The translations under genes were made by a program, and so were the position numbers. Below the pieces are notes generated by a model, which was given only the letters and a program-made list of their open reading frames with translations, was not told where the DNA came from and did no database searches. 64,000 nucleotides of DNA from Streptomyces sp. NBC_00236. GTDB taxonomy: Bacteria; Actinomycetota; Actinomycetes; Streptomycetales; Streptomycetaceae. Of the stretch, positions 55,191-63,648 are shown piece after piece. The DNA is taken from contig NZ_CP108100.1 in NCBI RefSeq assembly GCF_036195045.1, positions 1,922,001-1,986,000 on the forward strand, given 5' to 3'. Position 1 is the stretch's first letter. The number at the start of each line of letters is the position of its first letter.

Positions 55191-55886
55191 TCAGACGTCG
55201 TCGAGGCCGCGCTCGATGGCGTACCGCACGAGCTCCACCCGGTTGTGCAGCTGGAGCTTGCCCAGGGTGTTCTGGACGTGGTTCTGGACGGTGCGGTGCG
55301 AGATGACCAGCCGCTCGGCGATCTGCTTGTACGAGAGCCCCTTGGCCACCAGCCGCAGCACCTCGGTCTCCCGGTCGGTGAGCTCCGGGGCCTTCGGCTC
55401 GTTCGACGCGACGGGTGCGGGTTCGGAGGCCAGCCTGCGGTACTCGCCCAGGACGAGTCCGGCGAGGCCGGGGGTGAAGACCGGGTCGCCGACGGCGGTG
55501 GAGCGGACCGCGTCGGTCAGCTCCTGAGTGCTCGCCGACTTCAGCAGATAGCCCGTGGCACCCGACTTGACCGCCTCCAGTACGTCGGCGTGCTCGCCGC
55601 TCGCGGAGAGCACCAGGACGCGCAGTCCGGGCTGCGACCCGACGAGCTCCTTGCACACCTGGACGCCCGGCATCCCGGGCAGATTGAGGTCGAGGACCAG
55701 GACGTCGGGGGTGACGGCCCCGGCCCGGCGGACGGCCTGCGGGCCGTCGCCCGCGGTCGCCACCACGTCGAAGCCCGACTCGGCCAGGTCGCGGGCGACG
55801 GCGTCACGCCACATCGGGTGGTCGTCGACGACCATCACCCTGATGGGCCGCTGCTGCCCCGCGCCTTCTTCGTGTGCTCCGCTCAT
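55191..55886 (-). CDS. macR: NarL/LuxR-type response regulator, probably MacR
   Basis: A 231-residue response regulator: receiver domain (about 14-130) with phospho-acceptor Asp66 (VLDLNLPG) and the Lys in GYLLKSAS, and a C-terminal LuxR HTH (about 165-225: LTDRETEVLRLVAKGLSYKQ, then RTVQNHVQNTLGKLQL). It overlaps the kinase gene by 4 bp (ATGA). The position beside pfkA matches SCO2120, MacR, reported to control morphogenic membrane proteins. The name rests on synteny. Confidence 0.85.
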   Translation of the reverse strand: MSGAHEEGAGQQRPIRVMVVDDHPMWRDAVARDLAESGFDVVATAGDGPQAVRRAGAVTPDVLVLDLNLPGMPGVQVCKELVGSQPGLRVLVLSASGEHADVLEAVKSGATGYLLKSASTQELTDAVRSTAVGDPVFTPGLAGLVLGEYRRLASEPAPVASNEPKAPELTDRETEVLRLVAKGLSYKQIAERLVISHRTVQNHVQNTLGKLQLHNRVELVRYAIERGLDDV

Positions 55887-57109
55887 CGGACCGAACCCGC
55901 CTTCCCCCGTGAAACCTTCGGAACCTTCAATTCGACCTCGGTGCCCTGACCGGGCACCGAGATCAGCTCTGCCGTACCGCCCAGATCGCGCAGCCGCCCG
56001 CGGATCGACAGGGCGACGCCGAGGCGTCCCTCCCCCTCGGCCTGGGCGAGCCGGCCCTCGGGGATGCCCGGTCCGTCGTCCCGGACCGTGACGATCACCT
56101 CGTCCGGCCAGTCCTCGACCAGGATCCACGCCTGGGCGCTCTCCCCCGCGTGCACCCGGACATTGTCCAGGGCGGCGCTGACGGCCGCCGCCAGTTCCCC
56201 GGCCGCCGCGGGCGTGAGCAGGACCGGTGCGCCGGGTTCCGCGAAGGTGACCCGGGATCCGGCATGCGGCGCGAGCAGGGCCCGCAGATCGGTCTCGGCC
56301 GGGGCCGCGGTCTCGTCGTCGTCCGTCTCCACGGTCCGCACGACGGCGCCCTCGGCCGCGTCCTCGGAGACCCGGGTGGGGGGCACCAGTCCGCTGGAGA
56401 CCAGGGTGCGCAGGGCGACCTCCTGCTCCCCGGCCATCCGGCCCAGCTCGGCGGCCTCGCCGCCGATCGCCGTGCCCCGGCGCTGCACCATGGCGAGGAC
56501 CTGGAGCACGCTGTCGTGGATGTCGCGGGCCAGACGCTCCCGCTCCCGGGTCGCGGCCTCGATCTCCAGGGCGCGGGCGAGGGTGCGCTCACTGGCGCGG
56601 GCGACCTCGACGACGTACCCGATGGCGATGGAGGCGACCCAGACCAGCAGGACGTTGTGCAGGGTGTCGCGGCTGGGTTCGGCGCGCTCGATCAGGTTGG
56701 CGACGGCGACGAAGGTGGAGGCGAACGCCGCCCATCGCCAGCCGCCCTTGATCGCGAAGGCCAGGACGGATCCGGCGGTCCAGATGGACGGCAGCGTCGG
56801 GCCGTCGACGTGCTGGGCCTGGAAGTCGGCGAGCGGGGTGACGAGGATGCCGATGAGCGCGAGCGTGAGGTCCGCGCCCAGGAAGCGCTTGGTGCAGGCA
56901 GCGGCACCCGCGACCTTCGGCAGGGTGGCGAGCGTCCAGACGGTCATGACGGCCAGGAAGGCGACGGCCACCCACGGCCGGTCGTACTTCTCGCGCCCGA
57001 AGACGGCGAGCAGGATCGCGTAGAGCATCGTCAGGATGCGGTACGCGGTCAGGGCGCGCCACAGTGGCTGCTCGACCGACATCCGCACCACACGTACACG
57101 CTTGGCCAT
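55883..57109 (-). CDS. macS: Sensor histidine kinase, probably MacS
   Basis: A 408-residue kinase with five or six membrane segments in the first 165 residues (a MASE- or PspC-free bundle I do not name), then the HisKA_3 dimerisation helix with His198 (ERERLARDIHDSVLQVLAMV) and a HATPase domain (DNVRVHAGES; DDGPGIPEG; GVALSIRGRL). The N box reads AALDNVRVHA. It overlaps the response regulator gene and forms one two-component system with it. The name MacS is by synteny to SCO2121. Confidence 0.85.
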   Translation of the reverse strand: MAKRVRVVRMSVEQPLWRALTAYRILTMLYAILLAVFGREKYDRPWVAVAFLAVMTVWTLATLPKVAGAAACTKRFLGADLTLALIGILVTPLADFQAQHVDGPTLPSIWTAGSVLAFAIKGGWRWAAFASTFVAVANLIERAEPSRDTLHNVLLVWVASIAIGYVVEVARASERTLARALEIEAATRERERLARDIHDSVLQVLAMVQRRGTAIGGEAAELGRMAGEQEVALRTLVSSGLVPPTRVSEDAAEGAVVRTVETDDDETAAPAETDLRALLAPHAGSRVTFAEPGAPVLLTPAAAGELAAAVSAALDNVRVHAGESAQAWILVEDWPDEVIVTVRDDGPGIPEGRLAQAEGEGRLGVALSIRGRLRDLGGTAELISVPGQGTEVELKVPKVSRGKAGSVR

Positions 57110-57145
57110 GCTGTTCTCCCCCGCCCCCGGCGGACCACCGCGCCC

Positions 57146-57898
57146 TCAGGCGTCGTCGCGGTCCGCTTCCGCGCCCGACGGCGCCTTCTTCGTGGCCTCG
57201 GCCCGTCGCTTCGCCTCATCGGCGAGCTGCCGCTTGGCGGCGGTCGCGTAGATGTCGACGTACTCCTGGCCCGAGAGCTTCATGATCTCGTACATCACCT
57301 CGTCGGTGACCGAGCGCAGGATGAAGCGGTCGCCCTCCATGCCGTGGTAGCGGCTGAAGTCGAGGGGCTCGCCGATCCTGATCCCCGGACGCATCAGCTT
57401 CGGCATCACCTGGCCGGGCGGCTGGATCTTCTCCGTGTCGATCATCGCGACCGGGATGACCGGCGCGCCGGTGGCGAGCGCCACCCGGGCGAGGCCGCCG
57501 GGCTTGCCCCGGTAGAGGCGGCCGTCGGGCGACCGGGTGCCCTCCGGGTAGATGCCGAACAGGCCGCCGCTCTCGATGACCTCGATACCGGCCTTGATCG
57601 CCGCCTCACCGGCCCCGCGGGCGCCCGAGCGGTCCACCGGGAGCTGTCCGACGCCCTTGAAGAAGGCCGCGGTGAGCTTTCCCTTGACCCCGGGCGCGGT
57701 GAAGTACTCGGACTTGGCGATGAAGGTGACCTTGCGGTCCAGGACAGCGGGCAGGAAGAAGGAGTCGGAGAACGACAGATGGTTGCTGGCGAGGATCGCG
57801 GGCCCCTGTGCGGGGATGTTCTCCAGGCCCTCCACCCACGGCCTGAAGGCGAGCTTCAGAGACCCGCCGATGGAGAACTTCATAGCGCCGTAGATCAA
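57146..57898 (-). CDS. plsC: PlsC-type 1-acylglycerol-3-phosphate acyltransferase
   Basis: It adds the second acyl chain in phosphatidic acid synthesis, or acts on a related lysophospholipid. The 250-residue protein has the HxxxxD site (ASNHLSFSDSFF, about 37-48), the substrate motif YPEGTRSPDGRLYRG and IPVAMIDTEKI. The C-terminal 30 residues are a charged tail. I use TTG at 57898, since a perfect AGGAGG lies 8 nt upstream; ATG at 57883 has none. It is divergent from the esterase gene. Confidence 0.9.
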   Translation of the reverse strand: MIYGAMKFSIGGSLKLAFRPWVEGLENIPAQGPAILASNHLSFSDSFFLPAVLDRKVTFIAKSEYFTAPGVKGKLTAAFFKGVGQLPVDRSGARGAGEAAIKAGIEVIESGGLFGIYPEGTRSPDGRLYRGKPGGLARVALATGAPVIPVAMIDTEKIQPPGQVMPKLMRPGIRIGEPLDFSRYHGMEGDRFILRSVTDEVMYEIMKLSGQEYVDIYATAAKRQLADEAKRRAEATKKAPSGAEADRDDA

Positions 57899-58095
57899 CT
57901 CGGGTGCCTCCTGTGTGCTGTCCGACAGACCTTAAGGCATGTGACCGCCCCGGCTCCCGCCCGGCACGGACGGGGTGTCCCCGGCCCCGGCCGGTGACGG
58001 CCCTGGTCGGTGTCGGTCCGGTCGCGTACGGTGAAGTAATCCTTCTGCACTCCCCCCTTTCGCTCCCTTTCGAGCCTCACGAACAGGAGACCCCG

Positions 58096-58875
58096 GTGCC
58101 GGTCCTTCCTGGAGCCGAGCCGTTCCGCCACGAGGGCGGAGAGGTCGGCGTCCTCCTCTGTCACGGATTCACCGGATCCCCGCAGTCGCTGCGCCCCTGG
58201 GCCGAATATCTGGCGGAGCGCGGGCTCACCGTCTCGCTGCCGCTGCTGCCCGGGCACGGCACGCGCTGGGAGGACATGCAGGTCACCGGCTGGCAGGACT
58301 GGTACGCGGAGGTGGACCGGGCACTGCGGGAGCTGCTGGAGCGGTGCGAGCAGGTCTTCGTGTTCGGTCTCTCCATGGGCGGCGCACTGTCGCTGCGGCT
58401 CGCGGCCAAGCACGGCGACGCCGTCCGGGGTCTCGTGCTGGTCAACCCGGCCAACAAGGTGCACGGTCTCGCGGCACACGCCCTTCCGGTCGTCCGCCAT
58501 CTGGTGCCGACGACGAAGGGTCTGGTGAGCGACATCGCCCTGGAGGGTTCCCACGAGGTGGGCTACGAGCGGGTGCCGCTGCACGCGGCGCACTCGCTGC
58601 GGAAGTTCTTCCGGCTGGTCGACGCCGAGCTGCCCCAGGTGACCCAGCCGATCCTGCTGCTGCACAGCCCGCGGGACCATGTCGTACCGCCGGCCGACAC
58701 CGCCCGGATCCTGAGCCAGGTGTCCTCGACGGACGTCGAGGAGATCCTGCTGGAACAGAGCTACCACGTCGCGACGTTGGACCACGATGCGGAGCGGATC
58801 TTCGACGAGAGCTACTCGTTCATCGGCCGCCTCGCTCCGAGCGTCGGAATGAAGGGGAGCACGTCCGGTGGCTGA
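58096..58875 (+). CDS. Carboxylesterase / monoacylglycerol-lipase-like alpha/beta hydrolase
   Basis: A 259-residue hydrolase. The oxyanion region is VLLCHGFTGSPQSLRPWAEY, the nucleophile is in FVFGLSMGGALSLRL (GLSMGG), the acid in HSPRDHVVPP and the His in QSYHVATLDHD. It resembles the Est30-type carboxylesterases and monoacylglycerol lipases. With plsC adjacent and divergent, a lipid substrate is plausible but not shown. GTG start with AGGAGA upstream. It overlaps the next gene by 8 bp. Confidence 0.88.
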   Translation: MPVLPGAEPFRHEGGEVGVLLCHGFTGSPQSLRPWAEYLAERGLTVSLPLLPGHGTRWEDMQVTGWQDWYAEVDRALRELLERCEQVFVFGLSMGGALSLRLAAKHGDAVRGLVLVNPANKVHGLAAHALPVVRHLVPTTKGLVSDIALEGSHEVGYERVPLHAAHSLRKFFRLVDAELPQVTQPILLLHSPRDHVVPPADTARILSQVSSTDVEEILLEQSYHVATLDHDAERIFDESYSFIGRLAPSVGMKGSTSGG

Positions 58876-59545
58876 GCACGACGCGGAGCGCACAGGCAGC
58901 GAGGAAGAGCGCGAGCCCCTCCCCGCCGGGGGGACGGCCGTCCCCGACGAGGAGGGCGGTGCGCCGGCGCCGGAGAACCTGCCCGCGCCCGCCGGGGCCG
59001 AGGGCGAACGCCCGGTCGACGAGGACGCCGTCTGGAAGGCGATCGTCGAGGGGTACGGGGAGGAGCCGCCGGACCCGCCGGGTGCCAGGCCCTTCCGGTC
59101 CGTCGAGGACCTCGCGCTCCCGGAGGAGGACACCGTCGCTCCGGACCCGGACAAGGGCCTCGGCAAGAGCCGGCCCAAGCCGCCGGAGAAGCCGCTCGGC
59201 AGTTCGGTGGTCTTCGCCCCGGGTGTCGCCGGTCCGCGCGACTACGAGCCGGCGGAGCGGGCCGAGGGCGACATCGACGACGATGACGACAGCGGCGAGG
59301 GGCACTTCGTGCCGCCGGAGCCGCCGCCGCTGCCGGAGGCCGACGTCACGGCGAAGTTCGCCTGGCTCGCGGTGATCGGCGGCCCCATCCTGCTGCTGCT
59401 GGCGGTGCTGCTCCAGTGGGAGATGACCTGGTGGCTGACCACGGTCTGTGTCGGCGGCTTCCTGGGCGGTTTCGCGACGCTGGTGGCGCGGATGGAACAC
59501 GACGACGAGGACGGGGACGACCCGGGCCGCGGCGCGGTGGTCTGA
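58868..59545 (+). CDS. Membrane protein with acidic N-terminal region, unknown function
   Basis: A 225-residue protein that I do not recognise. The first 150 residues are acidic and disordered (Glu, Asp, Pro). Two adjacent membrane segments follow (about 163-184 and 188-206), then an acidic tail EHDDEDGDDPGRG. It overlaps the esterase gene by 8 bp and is probably co-transcribed with it. Similar small actinobacterial proteins exist but I cannot give a role. Confidence 0.75.
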   Translation: MAEHDAERTGSEEEREPLPAGGTAVPDEEGGAPAPENLPAPAGAEGERPVDEDAVWKAIVEGYGEEPPDPPGARPFRSVEDLALPEEDTVAPDPDKGLGKSRPKPPEKPLGSSVVFAPGVAGPRDYEPAERAEGDIDDDDDSGEGHFVPPEPPPLPEADVTAKFAWLAVIGGPILLLLAVLLQWEMTWWLTTVCVGGFLGGFATLVARMEHDDEDGDDPGRGAVV

Positions 59546-59579
59546 GCGGGGCCCTGCGGGGTGCGGGGTGCTGTGGTGC

Positions 59580-60017
59580 GGGGTTCCGTCCTCAATCGCC
59601 GGACGGGCTTGAGGGGTGCGGGTCCCCCGCCCCGGTGCGCCTTCGCCCGGTGGGTGGGGTCCGGTGCCCCTCCGGGGCGTCTCCTCAAACGACGAACGTT
59701 TCCAGTCCCACGCAGCGGACCCCGGTATCCGTTCGTCGTCCTGCGGGGACTCCCCTGCACGGCCCCGGACCGGCCGTCCTGCGTCTGCGGCAGCAGTCCC
59801 ACCGGCGTGCAGACGCGGTCGAGACCGGGTGGGGGCGTGCAGGGGAGTCCCCGCAGAAAATGGCGTACGACCCGGGTACCTGTCCGTCGTCGGGTGCACA
59901 CGCCATTTTTGAGGAGTCTCCCCGGAGGGACCCCACCCCCACCCACCGGACAGGGGCGCACCGCACCCCGCGGGGCACCCGCACAAAAGCCCGTCCGGCG
60001 CTTGAGGACGGAACCCC
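59580..60017. repeat. Nested inverted repeat of about 440 bp
   Basis: The gene-free stretch 59546-60034 is built as a large imperfect palindrome. The outer arms (59580-59610 and 59987-60017, 31 bp) differ at one base. Inner arms include GGTGGGTGGGGTCC near 59649 with its complement near 59931, TCCGGGGCGTCTCCTCAAA near 59671 with its complement near 59909, and TGCGGGGACTCCCCTGCACG (59742-59761) against 59836-59855. The centre is about 75 bp. The outer arm shares TCCGGCGATTGAGGA with the repeat near 1.06 kb. It carries long open frames on several strands but none looks like a protein. Confidence 0.85.
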
Positions 60018-60034
60018 GCGCCCCGGAGCAACCC

Positions 60035-60790
60035 TCACCCCGCGGCAGGCACCCTGAGGGCGGCCAGCACCGGCAGGTGGTCGGTGGCGGCCAGCAGGTC
60101 GGGCCGCCACACCCCCGGCAACCCCGTAGGGACCCCGCAGCCGAGCACCTCGATGCCGCCGGTCGCGAAGACGGCGTCGAGCCGCTTGTGCGGGTCGTGC
60201 GGCGGGAAGGTGTGCTCGCCGCCCCGGGGCCGTACCGCCCAGCAGTCCTGGAACCGGCCGGCGAGCAGCCGGAAGGCCCGTCCGCTCGGTACGTCGTTGA
60301 GGTCACCGGCGACGACCACGTGCTCCACGCCCATCGCGTCCACCGTCTCCAGCAGGCGGCCGGCCTGGGCGAGGCGTTCCGTGCGGTCGAGGCTCAGATG
60401 GCAGCTCAGCACCCCGATCCTGGTGCCGGCGATCCTGACCACCGCTGTGGCGAAGCCCCTGCGGTGCAGGCCCGGGGTGAGCGGCAGCAGGATGTCCTCG
60501 GTGCGTTCCACCGTGGCGCGCAGCGAGCAGAGCAACAGGGGGCCGGCGGCGGTGCCACCGCCGCCGAGGACCACCAGATCGGTGCGGGCTGCCAGCCGGG
60601 CGGCGGCCTTGCGCCAGCGGAAGAAGCGCGGCGCCTCCTGGATGAGGACCAGATCGGGTGCGCAGGCGCGGATGACTCGGACCAGGGCCTCGAAGTCGTC
60701 GCGCATCGACCGGATGTTGTAACTGAGCACTCTGACGACGGCCGAGCCGTCCTGCTCGGTGCGGGAGTCGGGCAGCGACATCATGGCCAT
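60035..60790 (-). CDS. Endonuclease/exonuclease/phosphatase-family protein
   Basis: A 251-residue member of the EEP (exonuclease III/DNase I) fold: RVLSYNIRSM, LVLIQEAPRF with the metal-binding Glu, VLSCHLSLDRTERLAQAGRL, VVAGDLNDVPSG, and DHLPVLAALRV at the C-terminus with the catalytic Asp-His. The substrate may be DNA, an inositol phosphate or a lipid. I place the start at ATG 60790 because TATCGT ends 7 nt before it and there is no ribosome site; GTG 60799 is the alternative. It is 23 bp past the ROK-side terminator region. Confidence 0.85.
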   Translation of the reverse strand: MAMMSLPDSRTEQDGSAVVRVLSYNIRSMRDDFEALVRVIRACAPDLVLIQEAPRFFRWRKAAARLAARTDLVVLGGGGTAAGPLLLCSLRATVERTEDILLPLTPGLHRRGFATAVVRIAGTRIGVLSCHLSLDRTERLAQAGRLLETVDAMGVEHVVVAGDLNDVPSGRAFRLLAGRFQDCWAVRPRGGEHTFPPHDPHKRLDAVFATGGIEVLGCGVPTGLPGVWRPDLLAATDHLPVLAALRVPAAG

Positions 60791-60804
60791 GTCCGTCACG
60801 ATAC

Positions 60805-60850
60805 GACGGACGCCCGCCGCTCCCCGAGAGGGGCGCGACGGGCGTCCGTC
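60805..60850 (-). terminator. Terminator of the glucokinase gene
   Basis: A 21-bp stem with two mismatches (60805-60825 with 60830-60850, loop GAGA) 23 bp after the glkA stop. Its lower arm adjoins the -10 of the EEP gene. Confidence 0.82.
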
Positions 60851-60872
60851 ATGTCCGTGGTGCCGGGCCGGA

Positions 60873-61814
60873 TCAGCCCTGCCGGGCCAGGTCCGCCGCG
60901 CCCACGAGTCCGGCCTTGCCGCCCAGTTGGGCCGCGAGAACCTGGGCGTGCGGGCGCCATTCGCCGCCGATCAGCCAGCGTCGGAACGACTTGCGGATCG
61001 GGTCGAGGACCAGTTCGCCCTCGTCCGAGACGCCGCCGCCGACGATGAAGGCGGACGGGTCGAAGAGCGAGGCGAGGTCGGCCAGTCCGGCGCCGGCCCA
61101 GCGGGCCAGCTCGCGGAACGAGTCGACGGCCACCGGGCAGCCCTGCCGGGCGGCCTCGCTGATGTGCTTGCCCTCGATGCCCTCGACCGTGCCGTCACCG
61201 AGCGCCAGCAGGATCGTGGCGTTCTCGGGGGTGGCGTTGGCGCGCTGCTTCGCGTACCGCACGAGGGCGCGGCCGGAGGCGTACTGCTCCCAGCAGCCCT
61301 GGCTGCCGCAGCCGCAGAGCAGCCCGTCCGGGACGACCCGGATGTGGCCGAACTCGGCGGCCACGCCGAAGCGTCCGCGGCGCAGCTTGTTGCCGATGAT
61401 GATGCCGCCGCCGAGGCCCGTGCCCAGCGTGATGCAGATGACGTCGTCGTGGCCCTGGCCGGCGCCGAAGCGGTATTCGCCCCAGGCGGCCGCGTTGGCG
61501 TCGTTCTCGACGACCACCGGAAGGCCGACGCGCTGCTCGACCTTGTCCTTGAGCGGCTCGTGGCGCCAGTTGATGTTCGGCGCGAACAGCACCGTGGCCC
61601 GCTTGTCGTCGACGTATCCGGCCGCGCCGATGCCGACCGCCTCTACCGGGTGCCCGTCGCTCGCGCCGGACACCGCCGCAGCGATGGCGTCCACGATGCC
61701 TTCAGCCGTCGGCGGGGTCGACACCTTGAAGGTCGAGAGGATGTGGCCCTCTTCGTCCACCACTCCTGCTGCGATCTTCGTGCCGCCGATATCGACGCCG
61801 ATGGTGAGTCCCAT
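60873..61814 (-). CDS. glkA: ROK-family glucokinase
   Basis: A 313-residue sugar kinase. The phosphate loop is GVDIGGTKIAAGVVDEEG, the active site ENDANAAAWGEYRFGAG, the nucleotide site TLGTGLGGG and the ROK zinc motif LLCGCGSQGCWEQYASG. Streptomyces GlkA also mediates glucose repression. The match in position and sequence to SCO2126, GlkA, supports the name. GAGGGA precedes the ATG at 61814; the frame stays open upstream. Confidence 0.94.
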   Translation of the reverse strand: MGLTIGVDIGGTKIAAGVVDEEGHILSTFKVSTPPTAEGIVDAIAAAVSGASDGHPVEAVGIGAAGYVDDKRATVLFAPNINWRHEPLKDKVEQRVGLPVVVENDANAAAWGEYRFGAGQGHDDVICITLGTGLGGGIIIGNKLRRGRFGVAAEFGHIRVVPDGLLCGCGSQGCWEQYASGRALVRYAKQRANATPENATILLALGDGTVEGIEGKHISEAARQGCPVAVDSFRELARWAGAGLADLASLFDPSAFIVGGGVSDEGELVLDPIRKSFRRWLIGGEWRPHAQVLAAQLGGKAGLVGAADLARQG

Positions 61815-61887
61815 GAATCCCTCAGTTTCGGTCGAGCCCCGCTGGGGCAACCGTACCCGAGGCCGGGCCCCGTCCTGTCGGCGCCGG

Positions 61888-62346
61888 TCAGTCCAGGTCG
61901 ATGTGTTCGCCGGCTCCGGGCCCCTCGTCTCGGGGGTCGGTGGGGTCGTCCGCCTTCTTTTCCGTGCCTGCGGGGTCCCCCGCACCCTGGGTCCAGCGGC
62001 GTTCCTGTCCCTCGACCGCCGAGCGGTAGGCGGCCAGCAGTTCACTGCCGGCGGCGGCAATGTGATCGAAAACGTCCGGATTACGTTCGATGACGGGCTC
62101 CACCGCGGACTTCGCCTGCTTGATGACCTGCTGCACGGCGCCCTGGGCCGCCACGCCGAGCAGGGGTGTCTGGAGGGAGCCGAGCTTGTCGGCCACGGCG
62201 TCGACCAGCTTGCGCAGTTCCTCGGCGGCGGAGCCGGGCGGCGGGCCGTACTCGGCGCGGCGGCGGGCCTTCTCGGCGGCGAGGTCCTCGGCGCAGGCCT
62301 GCGCCCACGCGTCGTCGTCGACGGGACGATCGGTGGCTTCGCTCAT
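61888..62346 (-). CDS. DUF5304 family protein
   Basis: A 152-residue Streptomyces protein of unknown function. It has a helical core (SAAEELRKLVDAVADKLGSL; VQQVIKQAKSAVEPVIERNP) and a disordered acidic tail ending HIDLD. No membrane segment or catalytic motif is visible. CAGGAG lies 8 nt before ATG 62346, which I prefer to an open-frame start 13 codons earlier. It lies between glkA and the ArsA-like gene on the same strand. Confidence 0.8.
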   Translation of the reverse strand: MSEATDRPVDDDAWAQACAEDLAAEKARRRAEYGPPPGSAAEELRKLVDAVADKLGSLQTPLLGVAAQGAVQQVIKQAKSAVEPVIERNPDVFDHIAAAGSELLAAYRSAVEGQERRWTQGAGDPAGTEKKADDPTDPRDEGPGAGEHIDLD

Positions 62347-62429
62347 GGCGGACTCCTGCGGCGTGGTGGGACGGCGGCCCGGCATCCGGAACCCCTACCA
62401 ACGACGGTACCCGAACGGTGGTACGCCGT

Positions 62430-63644
62430 TCAGCCCGTCCTCGGCCACAGCGCGGGATCCGGCGTGAAGCGGACCCGCAGCACCCCGTCCGTGAGGGCGG
62501 CGCCGGAGACGGTGCAGCGGCGCAGTGCGGACTCCAGGGGCACGATGCGATGGAAGGGGCCGACGGTGAGAAGCAGTTCGTTGCCGCGCCGGACCAGCTG
62601 GAGGTCCTTCTTGACGGCGCCGGGCAGGCGCAGGCACCAGACGAGTATGCCGTCGGCGTCGTCCGGCCCTTCCGGGGCTCCGGCCTCCTCGATCCACCAG
62701 GCGTCCTCGGCGCGCCCGCCCCCGCGGCTGTCCGGGGACAGCGCGGGCGTGTCGTCCACGAGACCGGTGAGGTCACCGGGGCCCTGCGGATCGCGGCCGA
62801 GGTGGGGCAACCGCAGCAGCGGGGCCTCGGTGGGCCGCTCCTCGTGCCAGTGGTCGAGGCACTTGTCCTGCTGTGCGGAGAGCGCGGCGAACCAGGGGTC
62901 GGACGAGTGGCGCGGCAGCACCCGGTTGGCGACCAGGGCGTCGACCCGCAACCCGTGCAGGGCGAGCCCGGTGCGGGCGGTGTGCAGGGCGTCCTCGGCG
63001 GCCGGGCCCGGTTCGGCGACCAGCCGGAGTGTCGTCGCGCGGTCCTCGATCAGCGCCTGGACCCCGGCCAGCTCGGCGTCGCGCCGGGCGGCGGCCTCGT
63101 ACAGCCACTGGGCGGGCATGGGGACACCGGCGAGCTGCGCGAGCATCGGGCGCAGGGCGCGGGCGGCCTGGCGTTCCTGGGGCAGCAGCCGGCGCAGATA
63201 GCGGCGCAGTTGTTCGGGCAGGGCCAGCAGGGCGAGGGCTTCGCGCAGCGGCGGCAGGTCGACGACGAGGAGGTCGTAGCCGGCGCGGGACCAGTCGCCC
63301 TGCGCGGCGCGGCGCAGGGAGTGCAGCAGGGCGAGTTCGGCGCTGCCGGGGAGTTCGGTGAGCTCCTCGCCGTCCATGCGGTTGCCGCCGAGCAGGTCGA
63401 GCACGCCGGACAACTTGTCCTGGAGTGTGAGGAGTTCGCTGCGGAAGTGCGCGCCGGAGTCGATCCGGACGGACCACAGGCCGTCGGTGACCCCGGTGGG
63501 TTCGGTGTCCGTCGGGAAGCCGGGTGTGGCGTCGGCGGAGATCAGCAGGGTGCGGGCGCCGCCTCGGGCGCCGGCCAGCGCGGTGGCCGCCGCGACGGTG
63601 GTACGGCCGGCGCCGCCGAGGCCGGTGACCAGGACCGTCCGCAC
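62430..63644 (-). CDS. ArsA/Get3-like P-loop ATPase with altered Walker A
   Basis: A 404-residue protein of the ArsA family: LVTGLGGAGRTTVAAATALA at the N-terminus, then switch-type LLVVDLPPLREALALL. The deviant Walker A of ArsA, GKGGVGKT, reads GLGGAGRT, so both lysines are replaced. The rest of the fold appears intact, including the C-terminal ArsA-HSP20-like region (about 310-404: VLRVRFTPDPALWPR). GTG at 63644 follows the SRPBCC stop by 4 bp with GAAGG upstream; 63674 is the alternative. No arsenic genes are nearby. Confidence 0.82.
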   Translation of the reverse strand: MRTVLVTGLGGAGRTTVAAATALAGARGGARTLLISADATPGFPTDTEPTGVTDGLWSVRIDSGAHFRSELLTLQDKLSGVLDLLGGNRMDGEELTELPGSAELALLHSLRRAAQGDWSRAGYDLLVVDLPPLREALALLALPEQLRRYLRRLLPQERQAARALRPMLAQLAGVPMPAQWLYEAAARRDAELAGVQALIEDRATTLRLVAEPGPAAEDALHTARTGLALHGLRVDALVANRVLPRHSSDPWFAALSAQQDKCLDHWHEERPTEAPLLRLPHLGRDPQGPGDLTGLVDDTPALSPDSRGGGRAEDAWWIEEAGAPEGPDDADGILVWCLRLPGAVKKDLQLVRRGNELLLTVGPFHRIVPLESALRRCTVSGAALTDGVLRVRFTPDPALWPRTG

Positions 63645-63648
63645 CGGA

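Noticed and set aside
54052..55656. Longer pfkA start, giving a 534-residue protein
   Set aside because: The extra N-terminus is Arg/Gly/Ala shadow sequence, and the ATG at 55080 has a good ribosome site and the conserved MRVGVLTGGG start.
57690..57725. Half-site resembling the MacR motif (GTACTC)
   Set aside because: Only one half is present and it lies inside plsC; the published motif is a palindrome.
59546..60034. Several open frames of 100-490 codons in the inverted repeat
   Set aside because: They have no ribosome sites or domains and follow from the high GC content of a palindromic sequence.
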